From Bacillus piscicola (lineage in GTDB: Bacteria; Bacillota; Bacilli; Bacillales; Marinococcaceae): 64,000 nt of DNA. Below, piece by piece: positions 36,015 to 45,336 of the stretch. Made by a program: the position numbers and the translations under genes. The first letter of the stretch is position 1. The number at the start of each line of letters is the position of its first letter. The stretch is taken from contig NZ_JAJJJF010000001.1 in assembly GCF_022458745.1 (NCBI RefSeq), forward strand, positions 558,001-622,000. The letters are read 5' to 3'. The notes under the pieces were generated by a model. The model worked only from the letters and a program-made list of their open reading frames with translations, did no database searches and was not told the origin of the DNA.

Positions 36015-36267
36015 TAGAGCGTTGAAGGATTGAAGTAGCTTTTTTCTCCCTGTTTTAGAGAGCCGGCGGTGCTGCAAGCCGGTACATAGAAAAAAAGTGA
36101 ATTACGATCTGGAGCTTCTTCCTGGGTTAAGGTATAGAAGAATACCTTGATAATGGGAAGACGGGGGATCCCGTTATCCGTAAGCGAGATGGAAAGTAAT
36201 AGCTTTCAATAAGGGTGGTACCGCGGTATATATATCGTCCCTTCACGTTACGTGAAGGGGCGTTTTT
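36015..36267 (+). promoter_or_regulatory. Tyrosine T-box riboswitch
   Basis: tRNA-sensing leader controlling tyrS. Stem I carries AGAGAG (36057) and the GGTGCTGCAAGCC region; the specifier loop GTGAATTACGATC holds the Tyr codon TAC at 36103-36105. The conserved T-box AAGGGTGGTACCGCGG is at 36211-36226, whose TGGT-region pairs with the uncharged tRNA acceptor end. The terminator stem CGTCCCTTCACG/CGTGAAGGGGCG (36236-36262) is followed by TTTTT. Uncharged tRNA-Tyr should favour the antiterminator. Confidence 0.93.
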
Positions 36268-36321
36268 ATTAGGTTGTTTATAGCAAGAACTGTATGTAAA
36301 CAAAAGAAGGAGTGTCTTAAC

Positions 36322-37593
36322 ATGGGAATTATTCAGGAACTTGAATCGCGAGGTTTAATTAATCAGGTTACAGATAGAGATGGATTGGAATCTTTGTTAG
36401 ATGAAAAGCAAGTAACCTTGTACTGTGGCTTTGATCCGACAGGAGACAGCTTGCATATCGGCCATCTACTTACCATTATTACATTAAGAAGGTTTCAACT
36501 CGCTGGTCATAAACCACTTGCTCTTGTGGGCGGTGCTACCGGACTGATTGGAGACCCGAGCGGCAAAAAAGCAGAACGGACGTTAAACGAAGAAGAAGTT
36601 GTGCATATGTACAGGGACCGTATAAAAGGCCAACTGCAAAAATACTTAGATTTTGAAGGGGACAAGAAAGCGGAAGTTGTCAACAACTATGATTGGATTG
36701 GCAATATGAGTGTCATCTCCTTTTTACGTGATGTAGGGAAGCATTTTGGCCTGAACTATATGTTGTCAAAAGAAGCTGTTTCATCACGCATCGATTCCGG
36801 TATTTCTTTTACGGAGTTCAGTTATCAAATTTTGCAGTCATTTGACTTTCACCATCTGTACGAGGAGAAAGGCTGTCAGCTTCAAATTGGCGGGAGTGAC
36901 CAGTGGGGTAATATTACTGGAGGTCTGGAGCTTATTCGCCGAATGAGTGGCGGGGTAGAGGGAGAGCCGCCGCGTGCTTTTGGGTTCACCATCCCACTCG
37001 TGACAAAAGCGGACGGTACAAAGTTCGGGAAAACAGAAGGCGGGGCTATTTGGCTTGACCCTGACAAGACGTCGCCTTACGAATTTTATCAATTCCTTTT
37101 AAACACCGACGATCGCGACGTCATTAAATTTATAAAATACTTTACATTCCTGGATGAAGAAGAAATCCAGTCACTGGAAAAAGAAGTGGAGACTCAACCG
37201 GAGGAACGTGTAGCGCAGCGGCGCCTCGCTGAGGAATTGACCGCCTTTGTTCACGGAAATGATGCTTTAAAACAAGCTCAAAATATTACAGACGCATTAT
37301 TTGGCGGTGGTGATTTAAAAGAACTTACTGCAGAGGAAGTGAAGCAAGGTTTTAAAGACGTACCGACTCATGTCGTTAATGAAGACGCGAAACCGCTAGT
37401 CGATGTACTAGTCGATGCCGGTATTGCCTCCTCCAAACGCCAAGCCCGGGAAGATATTCGTAATGGAGCTATTTATATAAACGGAGAACGTTGTCAAACG
37501 CTTGAAAAAACAATGGGAAATGAGGATAAGATTGATAATGCCTTTACGATTATTCGCCGAGGCAAGAAGAAATATTTTCTCATCCAGTACTAG
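36322..37593 (+). CDS. tyrS: Tyrosyl-tRNA synthetase
   Basis: Class Ic synthetase charging tRNA-Tyr, 423 residues. Motifs: GFDPTGDSLHIGHLL with the HIGH box near residue 45, the tyrosine pocket segment QLQIGGSDQWGNITGG near 190, KFGKTEGG (KMSKS equivalent) near 234, and a C-terminal S4 RNA-binding domain (SSKRQAREDIRNGAIYINGE). ATG at 36322 follows AGAAGGAG; an upstream extension to 36274 would run into the leader and is rejected. Under T-box control. Confidence 0.96.
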   Translation: MGIIQELESRGLINQVTDRDGLESLLDEKQVTLYCGFDPTGDSLHIGHLLTIITLRRFQLAGHKPLALVGGATGLIGDPSGKKAERTLNEEEVVHMYRDRIKGQLQKYLDFEGDKKAEVVNNYDWIGNMSVISFLRDVGKHFGLNYMLSKEAVSSRIDSGISFTEFSYQILQSFDFHHLYEEKGCQLQIGGSDQWGNITGGLELIRRMSGGVEGEPPRAFGFTIPLVTKADGTKFGKTEGGAIWLDPDKTSPYEFYQFLLNTDDRDVIKFIKYFTFLDEEEIQSLEKEVETQPEERVAQRRLAEELTAFVHGNDALKQAQNITDALFGGGDLKELTAEEVKQGFKDVPTHVVNEDAKPLVDVLVDAGIASSKRQAREDIRNGAIYINGERCQTLEKTMGNEDKIDNAFTIIRRGKKKYFLIQY

Positions 37594-37630
37594 GGAGTAT
37601 TGAACAGTTTGCCCATTCGAATAAAAAAAA

Positions 37631-37675
37631 AGAAGAACCGGCCCCCATTCTATGGGAAGAGCCGGTTCTTCTTTT
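37631..37675. terminator. Bidirectional terminator between tyrS and rpsD
   Basis: AGAAGAACCGGC/GCCGGTTCTTCT perfect 12-base stem with T-runs on both sides (nine on the rpsD side). Confidence 0.9.
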
Positions 37676-37687
37676 AGTTTAAAAAGA

Positions 37688-38290
37688 TTAACGAGAGTAA
37701 TACTCAACAATAAGCGCTTCGGAAATCTCAGAAGGTAACTCGGAACGTTCTGGATAACGGTTGTACGTTCCTTCAAGCTTATCTTCATCGAGTGTCAAGT
37801 ATTCTGGAGTGAAGTTGTTTACTTCAATAGCCTCTTTCACAGCAGAAAGGTTGCGAGACTTCTCACGAAGACCGATTGTTTGATTTGGCTTCACGCGGTA
37901 AGATGGAATATCAACGCGTCCGCCATCAACTGTTACGTGTCCATGTGTGACAAGTTGACGTGCAGCGCGGCGCGTCCGTGCAAGACCAAGACGGTAAACG
38001 AGGTTGTCAAGGCGGGATTCAAGCAAGATCATAAAGTTCTCACCATGAACGCCTCCCATTTTCCCGGCTTGTTCAAAAGTGCGACGGAATTGTCGTTCAT
38101 TCAAGCCGTACATGAAACGAAGCTTCTGTTTCTCTTGAAGCTGAAGGCCGTATTCAGATAGCTTTTTCCGTTGAGTCGGTCCATGTTCACCCGGTGCATA
38201 AGGGCGTTTTTCTAATTCTTTTCCCGTACCGCTAAGAGAAATACCGAAGCGGCGTGATTTTTTCCAAGATGGTCCTGTATAGCGTGCCAT
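37688..38290 (-). CDS. rpsD: 30S ribosomal protein S4
   Basis: Primary 16S rRNA-binding protein nucleating small-subunit assembly, 200 residues. Typical opening [20 protein letters not shown] and the S4 domain [32 protein letters not shown] near residue 93-124 are evident. AAAGGAGG precedes the ATG. It is monocistronic here, as in B. subtilis where S4 regulates its own mRNA through the leader. Confidence 0.97.
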   Translation of the reverse strand: MARYTGPSWKKSRRFGISLSGTGKELEKRPYAPGEHGPTQRKKLSEYGLQLQEKQKLRFMYGLNERQFRRTFEQAGKMGGVHGENFMILLESRLDNLVYRLGLARTRRAARQLVTHGHVTVDGGRVDIPSYRVKPNQTIGLREKSRNLSAVKEAIEVNNFTPEYLTLDEDKLEGTYNRYPERSELPSEISEALIVEYYSR

Positions 38291-38490
38291 ACAAGATCCC
38301 TCCTTTTTATATTAGATTAGTTTGAAAAGAGAACAACAATGACAATCTCCTGACACGAGCATTTTGTTTTCATGCACCTTCGCCTCGACAGCTAGAGGTT
38401 ACACAGTACACCTTCAACCATGGATCAGCCGCGGGTTGAGGAACAAAATGAAAATCACACATCAAGTTTGTCCAGGCTGTCTTTTCACAC
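38291..38490 (-). promoter_or_regulatory. Structured rpsD leader (probable S4 autoregulatory site)
   Basis: About 200 untranslated bases. A long-range stem pairs AACAAAATG (38442-38450) with CATTTTGTT (38360-38368), enclosing an inner stem GGTTGAG (38434)/TTCAACC (38413) and further hairpins. B. subtilis S4 represses its own synthesis through a leader structure; assignment here is by analogy and by the pairing seen. Confidence 0.55.
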
Positions 38491-38497
38491 AAAGATC

Positions 38498-38526
38498 ATT
38501 ATATATTTTACTAGTTGGTAAGTCAA
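38498..38526 (-). promoter_or_regulatory. Sigma-A promoter of rpsD
   Basis: Read leftward: TTGACT (38526-38521), 17-base spacer, TATAAT (38503-38498). Near-consensus, as expected for a ribosomal protein gene. Confidence 0.8.
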
Positions 38527-38679
38527 CTGAAACCCGCTGACAGTCGAAATTATAAAATTGTTAAGGAAATTTTTGTGAATATAGTTTATAATGATACGTA
38601 TAAAAGGCATGCGCCGAAGGTATGAAAGTGACAATCTAATAAAAAAAATAGTTCTATAATACGATTCGGTGGTGAAATA

Positions 38680-40095
38680 ATGGATGCCAGGGAAGAACAA
38701 ACGGAACGTATCGATTTGTTAATGCGTGTAACCAAAAAGTTTCATATCTCTATGCATGCCAGTGATGTAGTCAAAGAGATTATTTTTGTTCTGCAAGAAG
38801 CATTTCCTTCTAGTTTGATAACGCTTCATCTTTCACAGGATTGGGAAGTGAAAAATGATCTCCCTGGCGTCAATTTCATGTATGGCTTTGAAAACATACA
38901 TGACCAAATACAAAAAACCTATGTAACGGGCACTGTTCAATTTGAGGAAACTAGTGAGCCCGGTACTGCTGTTTTATACGTTCCGCTTCGGGGAAGACAA
39001 GGTGTTTATGGTGTTTTGCAGATTTTAGGCACGTATCCGGTCATGAGCTCTGAACTGGAGCAAGAGTTTATCATAGCACTTGCAGATCTTGGTGGAAATG
39101 CTCTCGAAAATAGAGAGCTATATGAGCAGTCGAGAACTCTTGTTAAAGATCTTCAGCTTCTAAATGAGACATCCCGTCTCTTGAATTCTCATTTAAGAAT
39201 TGATGAAATTATTAATAGTATGAGGATACAAATTAATAAAATCGTCCCGCATGGAAAAGTTGTATTTGTGCTGTTAGACGAAACGGCTAAGGTGCAGGAT
39301 TTAAATGACCCTTTTTTAAAAGAGACAAAGAACTTCGAAGCAGCGCTAAAAATATCAAAACATTTTGAAATGAAGGGGGATGCTTTTTTTATCAGTGAAT
39401 TGACTTGCCGCCCTGAATATACATTTACAGGCTATCATTCACTGATCGCTGTTCCAATGATGCAGAGCGGCAAGTTGAAAGGCTCGGTTATTATACTAGG
39501 TAAAGAACCTCGGGCATTCACCTTTCATCAGTTCAAGCTTCTTCAGTCACTCGTTGAACACTCTACACTTGCATTTATGAATGCTGCTTTGCACGAAAGG
39601 CTGGAAAAAATGGTTATTACCGACCAATTGACAGGCTTATACTCCCGTCATTACCTTGAAGAATGTATCAACGAAGCTCTCGCCACAGATAGTGTAGGTA
39701 CACTTTTATTATTTGATATTGATGATTTCAAAGAAGTGAACGATACATTTGGACATCAAACCGGAGATCAAATCATTATCCAAGTAAGCGGGATTATTCA
39801 AGCGAATATTCGTTGCCATGATATTGCAGCGAGATGGGGAGGAGAAGAACTTGCAGTATATTTGCCGAATTGCTTGCCAGACGCTGGGGAAATGGTAGCG
39901 CGCCGGATTTCTGAAAAGGTTGCGGCATGTACTCGGCCAAGGGTAACAATGTCTTGCGGAGTGGCATGCTGGGAGAAAGAGAGAGACCAAACACTCAGTT
40001 CCCTGTTCCGGGATGCAGACCAGGCAATGTATGAGGCAAAAAACCAAGGAAAAAATCAAGTGCTGTATAAAGGTATTCCTAAAGATTTCTCTTAA
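38680..40095 (+). CDS. GAF-GGDEF diguanylate cyclase (DgcP-like)
   Basis: Cytosolic protein of 471 residues expected to make cyclic di-GMP from two GTP. Residues 1-150 and 160-305 look like two GAF-type sensory modules (VLYVPLRGRQGVYGVLQI and SLIAVPMMQSGKLKGSVII); residues 306-471 are the GGDEF domain (TDQLTGLYSRHYLEE, FDIDDFKEVNDTFGHQTGD, RWGGEELAVYLP). The active-site loop is GGEEL rather than GGEEF. RCHD five residues before it forms the RxxD inhibitory site. Its position after rpsD matches B. subtilis ytrP (dgcP); ytsP, normally between, is absent. Terminator overlaps the stop codon. Confidence 0.87.
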   Translation: MDAREEQTERIDLLMRVTKKFHISMHASDVVKEIIFVLQEAFPSSLITLHLSQDWEVKNDLPGVNFMYGFENIHDQIQKTYVTGTVQFEETSEPGTAVLYVPLRGRQGVYGVLQILGTYPVMSSELEQEFIIALADLGGNALENRELYEQSRTLVKDLQLLNETSRLLNSHLRIDEIINSMRIQINKIVPHGKVVFVLLDETAKVQDLNDPFLKETKNFEAALKISKHFEMKGDAFFISELTCRPEYTFTGYHSLIAVPMMQSGKLKGSVIILGKEPRAFTFHQFKLLQSLVEHSTLAFMNAALHERLEKMVITDQLTGLYSRHYLEECINEALATDSVGTLLLFDIDDFKEVNDTFGHQTGDQIIIQVSGIIQANIRCHDIAARWGGEELAVYLPNCLPDAGEMVARRISEKVAACTRPRVTMSCGVACWEKERDQTLSSLFRDADQAMYEAKNQGKNQVLYKGIPKDFS

Positions 40096-40117
40096 ATGAA
40101 AAGAGAGATCTTTTTTT
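40083..40117 (+). terminator. Intrinsic terminator of the GGDEF gene
   Basis: AGATTTCTCTT/AAGAGAGATCT stem (one G-U) with seven Ts; begins inside the last codons of the gene. Confidence 0.75.
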
Positions 40118-40163
40118 CGTGAAAAATAAGACGAAATCTATACGTTAATGTCGATATTTTTGA

Positions 40164-40193
40164 CAAGGAATTAAGGAGGGGGATAAGGAATCT
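40164..40193 (+). promoter_or_regulatory. Sigma-H-like promoter of refZ
   Basis: CAAGGAATT at 40164-40172 matches the sigma-H -35 core AGGAwwW (first base C instead of R); after 12 bases AAGGAAT at 40185-40191 matches RnnGAAT. RefZ of B. subtilis is made early in sporulation, which agrees. Confidence 0.45.
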
Positions 40194-40230
40194 ATTAATA
40201 AAAGGTTTCTACGTTTTAAAGGAGGCGATA

Positions 40231-40896
40231 ATGTTGAACAACGCCGGGAATACGAAGGATAAAATGTTAGAAGCTGCGACCGTTTTGTTTACAAATAAAG
40301 GATTTCACGGGACGACGGTTAGGGAAATTGCATCGAAAGCAGAAGTCAACCTATCCTTGATTTCTTATTATTTTGGAGGAAAACAGGGACTACTAGAGGC
40401 TTTGATGGTTGGATTTCTTGAGGGATACTTGCAAGAATTAGAGAGTGCTGTAAAAGAAACACATGCTGATACGTTTATAAAGCTGATGGCGATGGCAGAA
40501 AGAAGTTTGCAATATATGAAGGAACAGCATTTGCGGGCACGGTTCGTTCTGCGAGAAATGACACTTGATTCTACGTTGATTCGGGAAATCACCAGCACTT
40601 ATTTGATGAAAGAGAAACATTTGTATACGATTGTCTTGAAAAAAGGGATGCAGGAAGGCACATTAGAGCGCCTTCCAATAAATTGGACGATCATGCAATT
40701 TCGAGGGATGGTCACGATGCCTTTTTTACATCATCAGTATGTACGTGAAGTATTTCAGCTTCATCCACAGCATAACCGCTTTATATCGATTTATATTAAG
40801 GAGCTAAGCGTGTGGGCGTCCAAGATAATGCTTACGCAGGAGCAGTCGGATGTTTTTATGTCGCCGTACAGGGAGCGAAACGTCATCCAAAGCTAA
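40231..40896 (+). CDS. refZ: TetR-family division regulator RefZ (YttP)
   Basis: DNA-binding protein of 221 residues. The N-terminal HTH GFHGTTVREIASKAEVNLSL then ISYYFGGKQGLLEAL (residues 25-60) is the TetR signature; the rest is helical. In B. subtilis RefZ binds sites around the origin and inhibits FtsZ during polar division. Assignment rests on the TetR fold plus synteny (rpsD region before, hisJ-ezrA after). AAAGGAGG precedes the ATG. Convergent with hisJ with only 27 bases between and no clear terminator. Confidence 0.78.
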   Translation: MLNNAGNTKDKMLEAATVLFTNKGFHGTTVREIASKAEVNLSLISYYFGGKQGLLEALMVGFLEGYLQELESAVKETHADTFIKLMAMAERSLQYMKEQHLRARFVLREMTLDSTLIREITSTYLMKEKHLYTIVLKKGMQEGTLERLPINWTIMQFRGMVTMPFLHHQYVREVFQLHPQHNRFISIYIKELSVWASKIMLTQEQSDVFMSPYRERNVIQS

Positions 40897-40923
40897 TCCA
40901 ACATCGACGCTTGGGCAAGTTAA

Positions 40924-41733
40924 TTACGACTCCCTTGATATTGGTATCATTGTCTCAAGCCCCTGCATCATATCTTTTGCTTGATGAGCATCCGATCCGT
41001 ATATGAGCGGGATGCCTCTTTTTTTTGCTTCTTTTACAATATGATCTGGCGGGTACGGCTCCCTGCATAATGGTTTTGCTGTGCCGGCACCGTTGTAATC
41101 AAGCTCCATTCCTCTTTCGTGCAAGGAATCGAGTAAGTCCATGATTTTATTTTCATCCAGGACTACTGGGAATTCGTGGTGGAATTTTCGTACAAGGGTT
41201 ATGTGGCCGATCCGTTTAGGCTTATGCGTACCTAGATTACTCTCAATAGATAACAAAACTGTTTTGAAATATAGATTTACTGTGTCTTCAAGTGAACCTG
41301 TCTTTTTAATTAATGTTTGAAAAGACTCTGGACTGTAGTCCAGGCATGTATACTCATTACCTGTTTTTAAAAAATGCACGGATAAAATGCTATCATCAAG
41401 TAAGTGACCCACTTGGTCAAGAAAAGCCCGTGTTTCTTCTTCAAATCCCTCGATGTAATCTATCTCCAGTCCCGTTAAAATGGTGATGTCATTTCTATAT
41501 TCTTTTTTGTATGTCTCTATTTCTTCTACATAAGCCGATAAATCTGCTAGGGACATCGCACTGTCTTTTGTAGGCACGGGGTCTTCAAATCCAGCTGGAA
41601 GAGGGGCATGTTCTGTAAAGGTTATCGTGGAGAGGTTTTCCTTAATGGCTCTTTCAATGTACTTTTTAAATGAATCAAGAGAGCCGTGGGGGCAAAAAGG
41701 GGTATGAACATGGCCGTCACGGTGAATTTTCAT
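40924..41733 (-). CDS. hisJ: Histidinol-phosphatase, PHP family
   Basis: Dephosphorylates histidinol phosphate in histidine synthesis, 269 residues (268 in B. subtilis). PHP-domain metal ligands: RDGHVHTPFCPHG near residue 5-17, FTEHAPLP near 41, LTGLEIDYIEG near 90, LSVHFL near 118, and IYGSDAHQAKDM near 248. ATG at 41733 has AAAGGAG seven bases upstream; an 18-residue extension to 41787 is rejected. No other his gene is nearby. Confidence 0.9.
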   Translation of the reverse strand: MKIHRDGHVHTPFCPHGSLDSFKKYIERAIKENLSTITFTEHAPLPAGFEDPVPTKDSAMSLADLSAYVEEIETYKKEYRNDITILTGLEIDYIEGFEEETRAFLDQVGHLLDDSILSVHFLKTGNEYTCLDYSPESFQTLIKKTGSLEDTVNLYFKTVLLSIESNLGTHKPKRIGHITLVRKFHHEFPVVLDENKIMDLLDSLHERGMELDYNGAGTAKPLCREPYPPDHIVKEAKKRGIPLIYGSDAHQAKDMMQGLETMIPISRES

Positions 41734-41964
41734 TTTTTGACTCCTTTCCAGTGAAGAAAAATAAAATTTGTTCCTTTTTGAAAGCATTTTTCACATAATT
41801 ACTATTTCCATGTTATCATAAAGATGTAATTTCAACATAGAATAGCAAGTTTTTTAGAAGGTTTTGGCAAAAAAAGCAGGGAATATGATAAATATGACGA
41901 AAATACATTTATATTCCCTTTGCAATTGATAAAAGAAACGGCAGGAAAACAGGAGTGAAGACTC

Positions 41965-43650
41965 ATGATTGTATATATTATTATTGCTGCAGCTGTATTA
42001 ATCGCTGCGGTCATTATTTACGGAGCTGTTTTCCGAAGAATAATATATAAGGAAGTAGACCAGCTTGAGAAACGGAAAACGACGATTGCGAATCAACAAG
42101 TAGCCGAAGAAATAGCGAAGGTCAAAACGCTGACGATGTCCGGCGAAACCGAAGTAAAGTTTGAGAAATGGCGCGATGAATGGGATGAGATTCTTGAAGA
42201 CCATCTCCCGAATATTGATGAAACTTTATTCGATATTGAAGAGCAGGCAAACAAATACCGTTTCCGTTCTGCAAGAGAGATGCTGAGTATGGTTGATCGC
42301 CAGCTCCAAGGCATCGATGAGATGATACATACTATTTTTGTAGAAGTTGAAGAACTCATACATAGTGAGGAAGAGAGCAGAGAGGGGATCACGGAAATAA
42401 GAGCCCGTTTTCTAGAGATGCAGAAGTTTATCTCTCAGAATTGGCGTTCTTTAGGAAGTACTGCTACTACATTTGAGGCACATTTAAACGAGTTGAAAGA
42501 AGCACTTGCCCAATTTGATGTCGAAACAGAGGCCGGTAATTACATAAAAGCAAACCACATTTTAAAAGAATTAGGAGCACAGGTAACGCAAGAACAGACA
42601 AAATTGAAGCAAGTGCCTGTTCTATTTATAGAAATAGAATCTGATTTACCAAAAGAGATTCAGGAAGCAGTAGATGGTATGAAGGAGATGGAAACAGCCG
42701 GATACGAATTAAGTCATTATGATTTCCATCATCAGCTTCAAGAAATTCGACGAGAACTTCCTGAACTTTATAAATCTGTCGGTGATTTAGAATTAGATAG
42801 AGTTCAGGGGAGAATTGTTGAAATTCGTGATTACGTAGATTATATCTATGACACATTAGAAGCAGAAGCAGAAGCACGCTTGTTTGTTGAAGAGAACATA
42901 ATCTCTGTGAAAAAAGATATGGAAGACCTTGTTGAACGGCTTGATGACCTTGAAGAAGAACGAGAAAAAGTAAAAGTAAGCTATCGTGTTCCTGAAGAGG
43001 AGGAAAAAAAGCAGCAGAAGGCAGAAGAGGCCATGGAAGAAAGTTTAAAAAAATGGCGGGTTTTTATGGATCTTCAAGAAAATCAAAAACTGCCTTTTAT
43101 CGGCTTGAAATCAAATTTGTTAGAGATACAAAAGGATGTTAAGCGTATTGATCATGCAGTACGTCAATCGAGAGAATTACTGTACACACTCCGGGAAGAT
43201 GAATTAAAAGCCCTCGAAACACTCAAGGAGCAACGGCGCAAAGTCTTAAATGACAGGATGACACTGCAAAGAGCGATGCTACCCAAGATTCCTGCCAGTT
43301 TGTTGCATGAACTTGAGGAAGCAGGGGAGCGACTGGACGCAGCGTGGGCAGCAATCGAGGAAATGCCTGTGGAAATGGGCAACGTGAATAAGCTAGTGGG
43401 GGAAGCTGAACAATTTGTTACCAAGATGCACCAGCAGTTGCGTGCGACTATGAAACAAGCTAAGCTTGCTGAGCGAGCCATTCAATATGGGAATAAATAC
43501 CGCCGGCACTCAGAAGCTGTCGATGAAGCGTTAGAGGCAGCTGAAGACTACTTTCGGAGAGGGTACTATGATGAAGCAGTCACGGCCGCAGTGCAGGCGA
43601 TTGAAAAGCTGGACCCAAATGTCCTTACGAATATCAGCGGTGAAAATTAA
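41965..43650 (+). CDS. ezrA: Septation ring formation regulator EzrA
   Basis: Membrane-anchored negative regulator of FtsZ ring formation, 561 residues as in B. subtilis. One N-terminal transmembrane helix (residues 2-20, VYIIIAAAVLIAAVIIYGAV) is followed by spectrin-like coiled-coil repeats over the whole cytoplasmic part and the C-terminal patch near residue 510 (AIQYGNKYRRHSEAVDEAL) which is the conserved QNR-type patch region. Ribosome binding site CAGGAGTGAAG. Placement between hisJ and iscS is as in B. subtilis. Confidence 0.93.
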   Translation: MIVYIIIAAAVLIAAVIIYGAVFRRIIYKEVDQLEKRKTTIANQQVAEEIAKVKTLTMSGETEVKFEKWRDEWDEILEDHLPNIDETLFDIEEQANKYRFRSAREMLSMVDRQLQGIDEMIHTIFVEVEELIHSEEESREGITEIRARFLEMQKFISQNWRSLGSTATTFEAHLNELKEALAQFDVETEAGNYIKANHILKELGAQVTQEQTKLKQVPVLFIEIESDLPKEIQEAVDGMKEMETAGYELSHYDFHHQLQEIRRELPELYKSVGDLELDRVQGRIVEIRDYVDYIYDTLEAEAEARLFVEENIISVKKDMEDLVERLDDLEEEREKVKVSYRVPEEEEKKQQKAEEAMEESLKKWRVFMDLQENQKLPFIGLKSNLLEIQKDVKRIDHAVRQSRELLYTLREDELKALETLKEQRRKVLNDRMTLQRAMLPKIPASLLHELEEAGERLDAAWAAIEEMPVEMGNVNKLVGEAEQFVTKMHQQLRATMKQAKLAERAIQYGNKYRRHSEAVDEALEAAEDYFRRGYYDEAVTAAVQAIEKLDPNVLTNISGEN

Positions 43651-43674
43651 TGGGAAATCACGGAAGGTAACACG

Positions 43675-44052
43675 ATGAATGCTAGACACATGGTTATCAT
43701 GTCTGTCTTTGTTTGTTTTTCTGTTTGGGGTTTTTTTCTTTATAAGTTGGCTGATAACCAATCTATTGACGTCACGGAGCAGCACCTCACAGTAGAAGAG
43801 CTCGCGTTAAAACTAGATGAAGAGTTGGGGGTTCTGTCAATTGAAGAAGGGCTTAACGAAGCTCAAGATAAACCCGTCCCCATTCCTTCAAGTACACAGA
43901 AGGACGAGGGTGGGATGGAGCTTATCGGAAAGCGGTTATCTAAAAGAGAAGAAGCAGATTTAAAGAATGATGCCTACCTTTCTTCTGCTATCCAGATTGG
44001 GCCAGCAAAAGGAACGGTATCTATTAATAAGGCAATCGAACTAGTGCGATAG
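43675..44052 (+). CDS. Hypothetical membrane-anchored protein
   Basis: Protein of 125 residues with one N-terminal hydrophobic segment (VIMSVFVCFSVWGFFLY, residues 7-23) and an acidic extracytoplasmic region without recognised motif. GGAAGGTAACACG lies before the ATG; it follows ezrA by 24 bases and may be co-transcribed. A terminator follows. I do not recognise the family. The Cys in the hydrophobic stretch is not a credible lipobox. Confidence 0.55.
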   Translation: MNARHMVIMSVFVCFSVWGFFLYKLADNQSIDVTEQHLTVEELALKLDEELGVLSIEEGLNEAQDKPVPIPSSTQKDEGGMELIGKRLSKREEADLKNDAYLSSAIQIGPAKGTVSINKAIELVR

Positions 44053-44057
44053 AATAT

Positions 44058-44095
44058 GAGCTGTTCCTTATCAAAGGACAGCTCTTTATTTTTTG
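44058..44095 (+). terminator. Intrinsic terminator after the ezrA unit
   Basis: GAGCTGTTCCTT/AAGGACAGCTC stem followed by TTTATTTTTT. Confidence 0.85.
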
Positions 44096-44185
44096 TTACG
44101 GTTAAATGTGATAAGATAAGGTGTTGCATCACTAGAAAGAAATCGAAAAAAAACTGAAATTTGGAGCGGGAAATGAGGAGTATAC

Positions 44186-45319
44186 ATGGTTTATTTAGAT
44201 AACAGTGCTACAACACAACCGTGGGACACTGTGATGGAAGCTTACCAACAAGCTTCGTACCAGTATTTTGGAAATCCATCCTCGCTGCATCGTCTCGGTA
44301 CCGAAGCAGAGACACTATTAAGAAAAGCGCGAGAATCAATGGCTTCCTTACTGAAAATCAAGCCTGAAGAATTGGTATTCACCTCTGGTGGAACAGAGGG
44401 AAATAATTTAGCAATCAAAGGGACTGCTATGAAACACATGAACCGGGGGAAGCACCTGGTTACTTCGACAATAGAGCACCCATCCGTGAAAGAGGCTTTT
44501 TGCCAACTAGAGGCCGCCGGCTTTACTGTAACGTACGTTCCGGTCAATAGAGAAGGGCTTGTGGATCCTGATGATGTTTTAGATGCAATAAGAGATGACA
44601 CGATCCTCGTTTCGATCATTCATGTTAATAATGAAATAGGTTCTGTACAGCCTATAAAAGAAATAGGTGAACGGTTGGCAGCTTACCCAAAATTATATTT
44701 TCACACAGACCATGTGCAAGGAGCAGGGCTGCTGCCGCTGGATTTCAAAGAAGCAAAGATAGATCTGGCAACTATTTCCGGGCATAAGTTCCATGGACTG
44801 AAAGGTACGGGAGCACTTTATGTAAGAGAAGGGGTAATACTATCGCCATTATTCCATGGTGGGGGTCAAGAAAGAACGGTTAGAGCGGGAACAGAAAATG
44901 TCCCTGGAATAACTGCTATGGCGAAAGCACTGCGGCTATCACGGGAACGCTTGGAATATGACCAGACACGGCTGATAACATTGAAAAATAAACTTATTAA
45001 CGATTTGGAAGGCGTGGAAGGAACAGTTATAAATACCTCTAAAGAACATTCGGCACCTCACATTATTAACGTATCTTTTCCAGGCTTGAAACCAGAGGTG
45101 TTAATTCAAGCTTTGACGAAGCGGCAATATCATGTTTCAACCAAATCAGCTTGCTCTTCAAAGCTGGAAGAGCCGAGTGCCGTACTGCTTGCGCTCGGAG
45201 CCAAAAAAGAGCAGGCGGAAAGCGCCATTCGAATTAGTTATTCCATTGATACTACTGAAGAAGAGGTTAAAGGGTTTATGAACGCGATAAAGGAAATAGT
45301 GGCTGAAATAAAGTTATAA
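44186..45319 (+). CDS. Cysteine desulfurase (NifZ/IscS type)
   Basis: PLP enzyme removing sulfur from cysteine and passing it on as persulfide, 377 residues. Motifs: YLDNSATTQP opening, TSGGTEGNNLAIKG near 70, HVNNEIGSVQPI near 148, TISGHKFHGLKGTGALY near 196 with the PLP lysine, and the flexible catalytic loop STKSACSSKLEEPS near 321 holding the active cysteine. It is 17 bases upstream of thiI, the arrangement of B. subtilis nifZ, the dedicated sulfur donor to ThiI for tRNA 4-thiouridine. Confidence 0.92.
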   Translation: MVYLDNSATTQPWDTVMEAYQQASYQYFGNPSSLHRLGTEAETLLRKARESMASLLKIKPEELVFTSGGTEGNNLAIKGTAMKHMNRGKHLVTSTIEHPSVKEAFCQLEAAGFTVTYVPVNREGLVDPDDVLDAIRDDTILVSIIHVNNEIGSVQPIKEIGERLAAYPKLYFHTDHVQGAGLLPLDFKEAKIDLATISGHKFHGLKGTGALYVREGVILSPLFHGGGQERTVRAGTENVPGITAMAKALRLSRERLEYDQTRLITLKNKLINDLEGVEGTVINTSKEHSAPHIINVSFPGLKPEVLIQALTKRQYHVSTKSACSSKLEEPSAVLLALGAKKEQAESAIRISYSIDTTEEEVKGFMNAIKEIVAEIKL

Positions 45320-45336
45320 ATAGGAGCGGGATTATA

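Noticed and set aside
38654-38659. TATAAT just before the GGDEF gene as its promoter
   Set aside because: No -35 element or extended TG at the proper distance, and it lies about 20 bases before the start codon.
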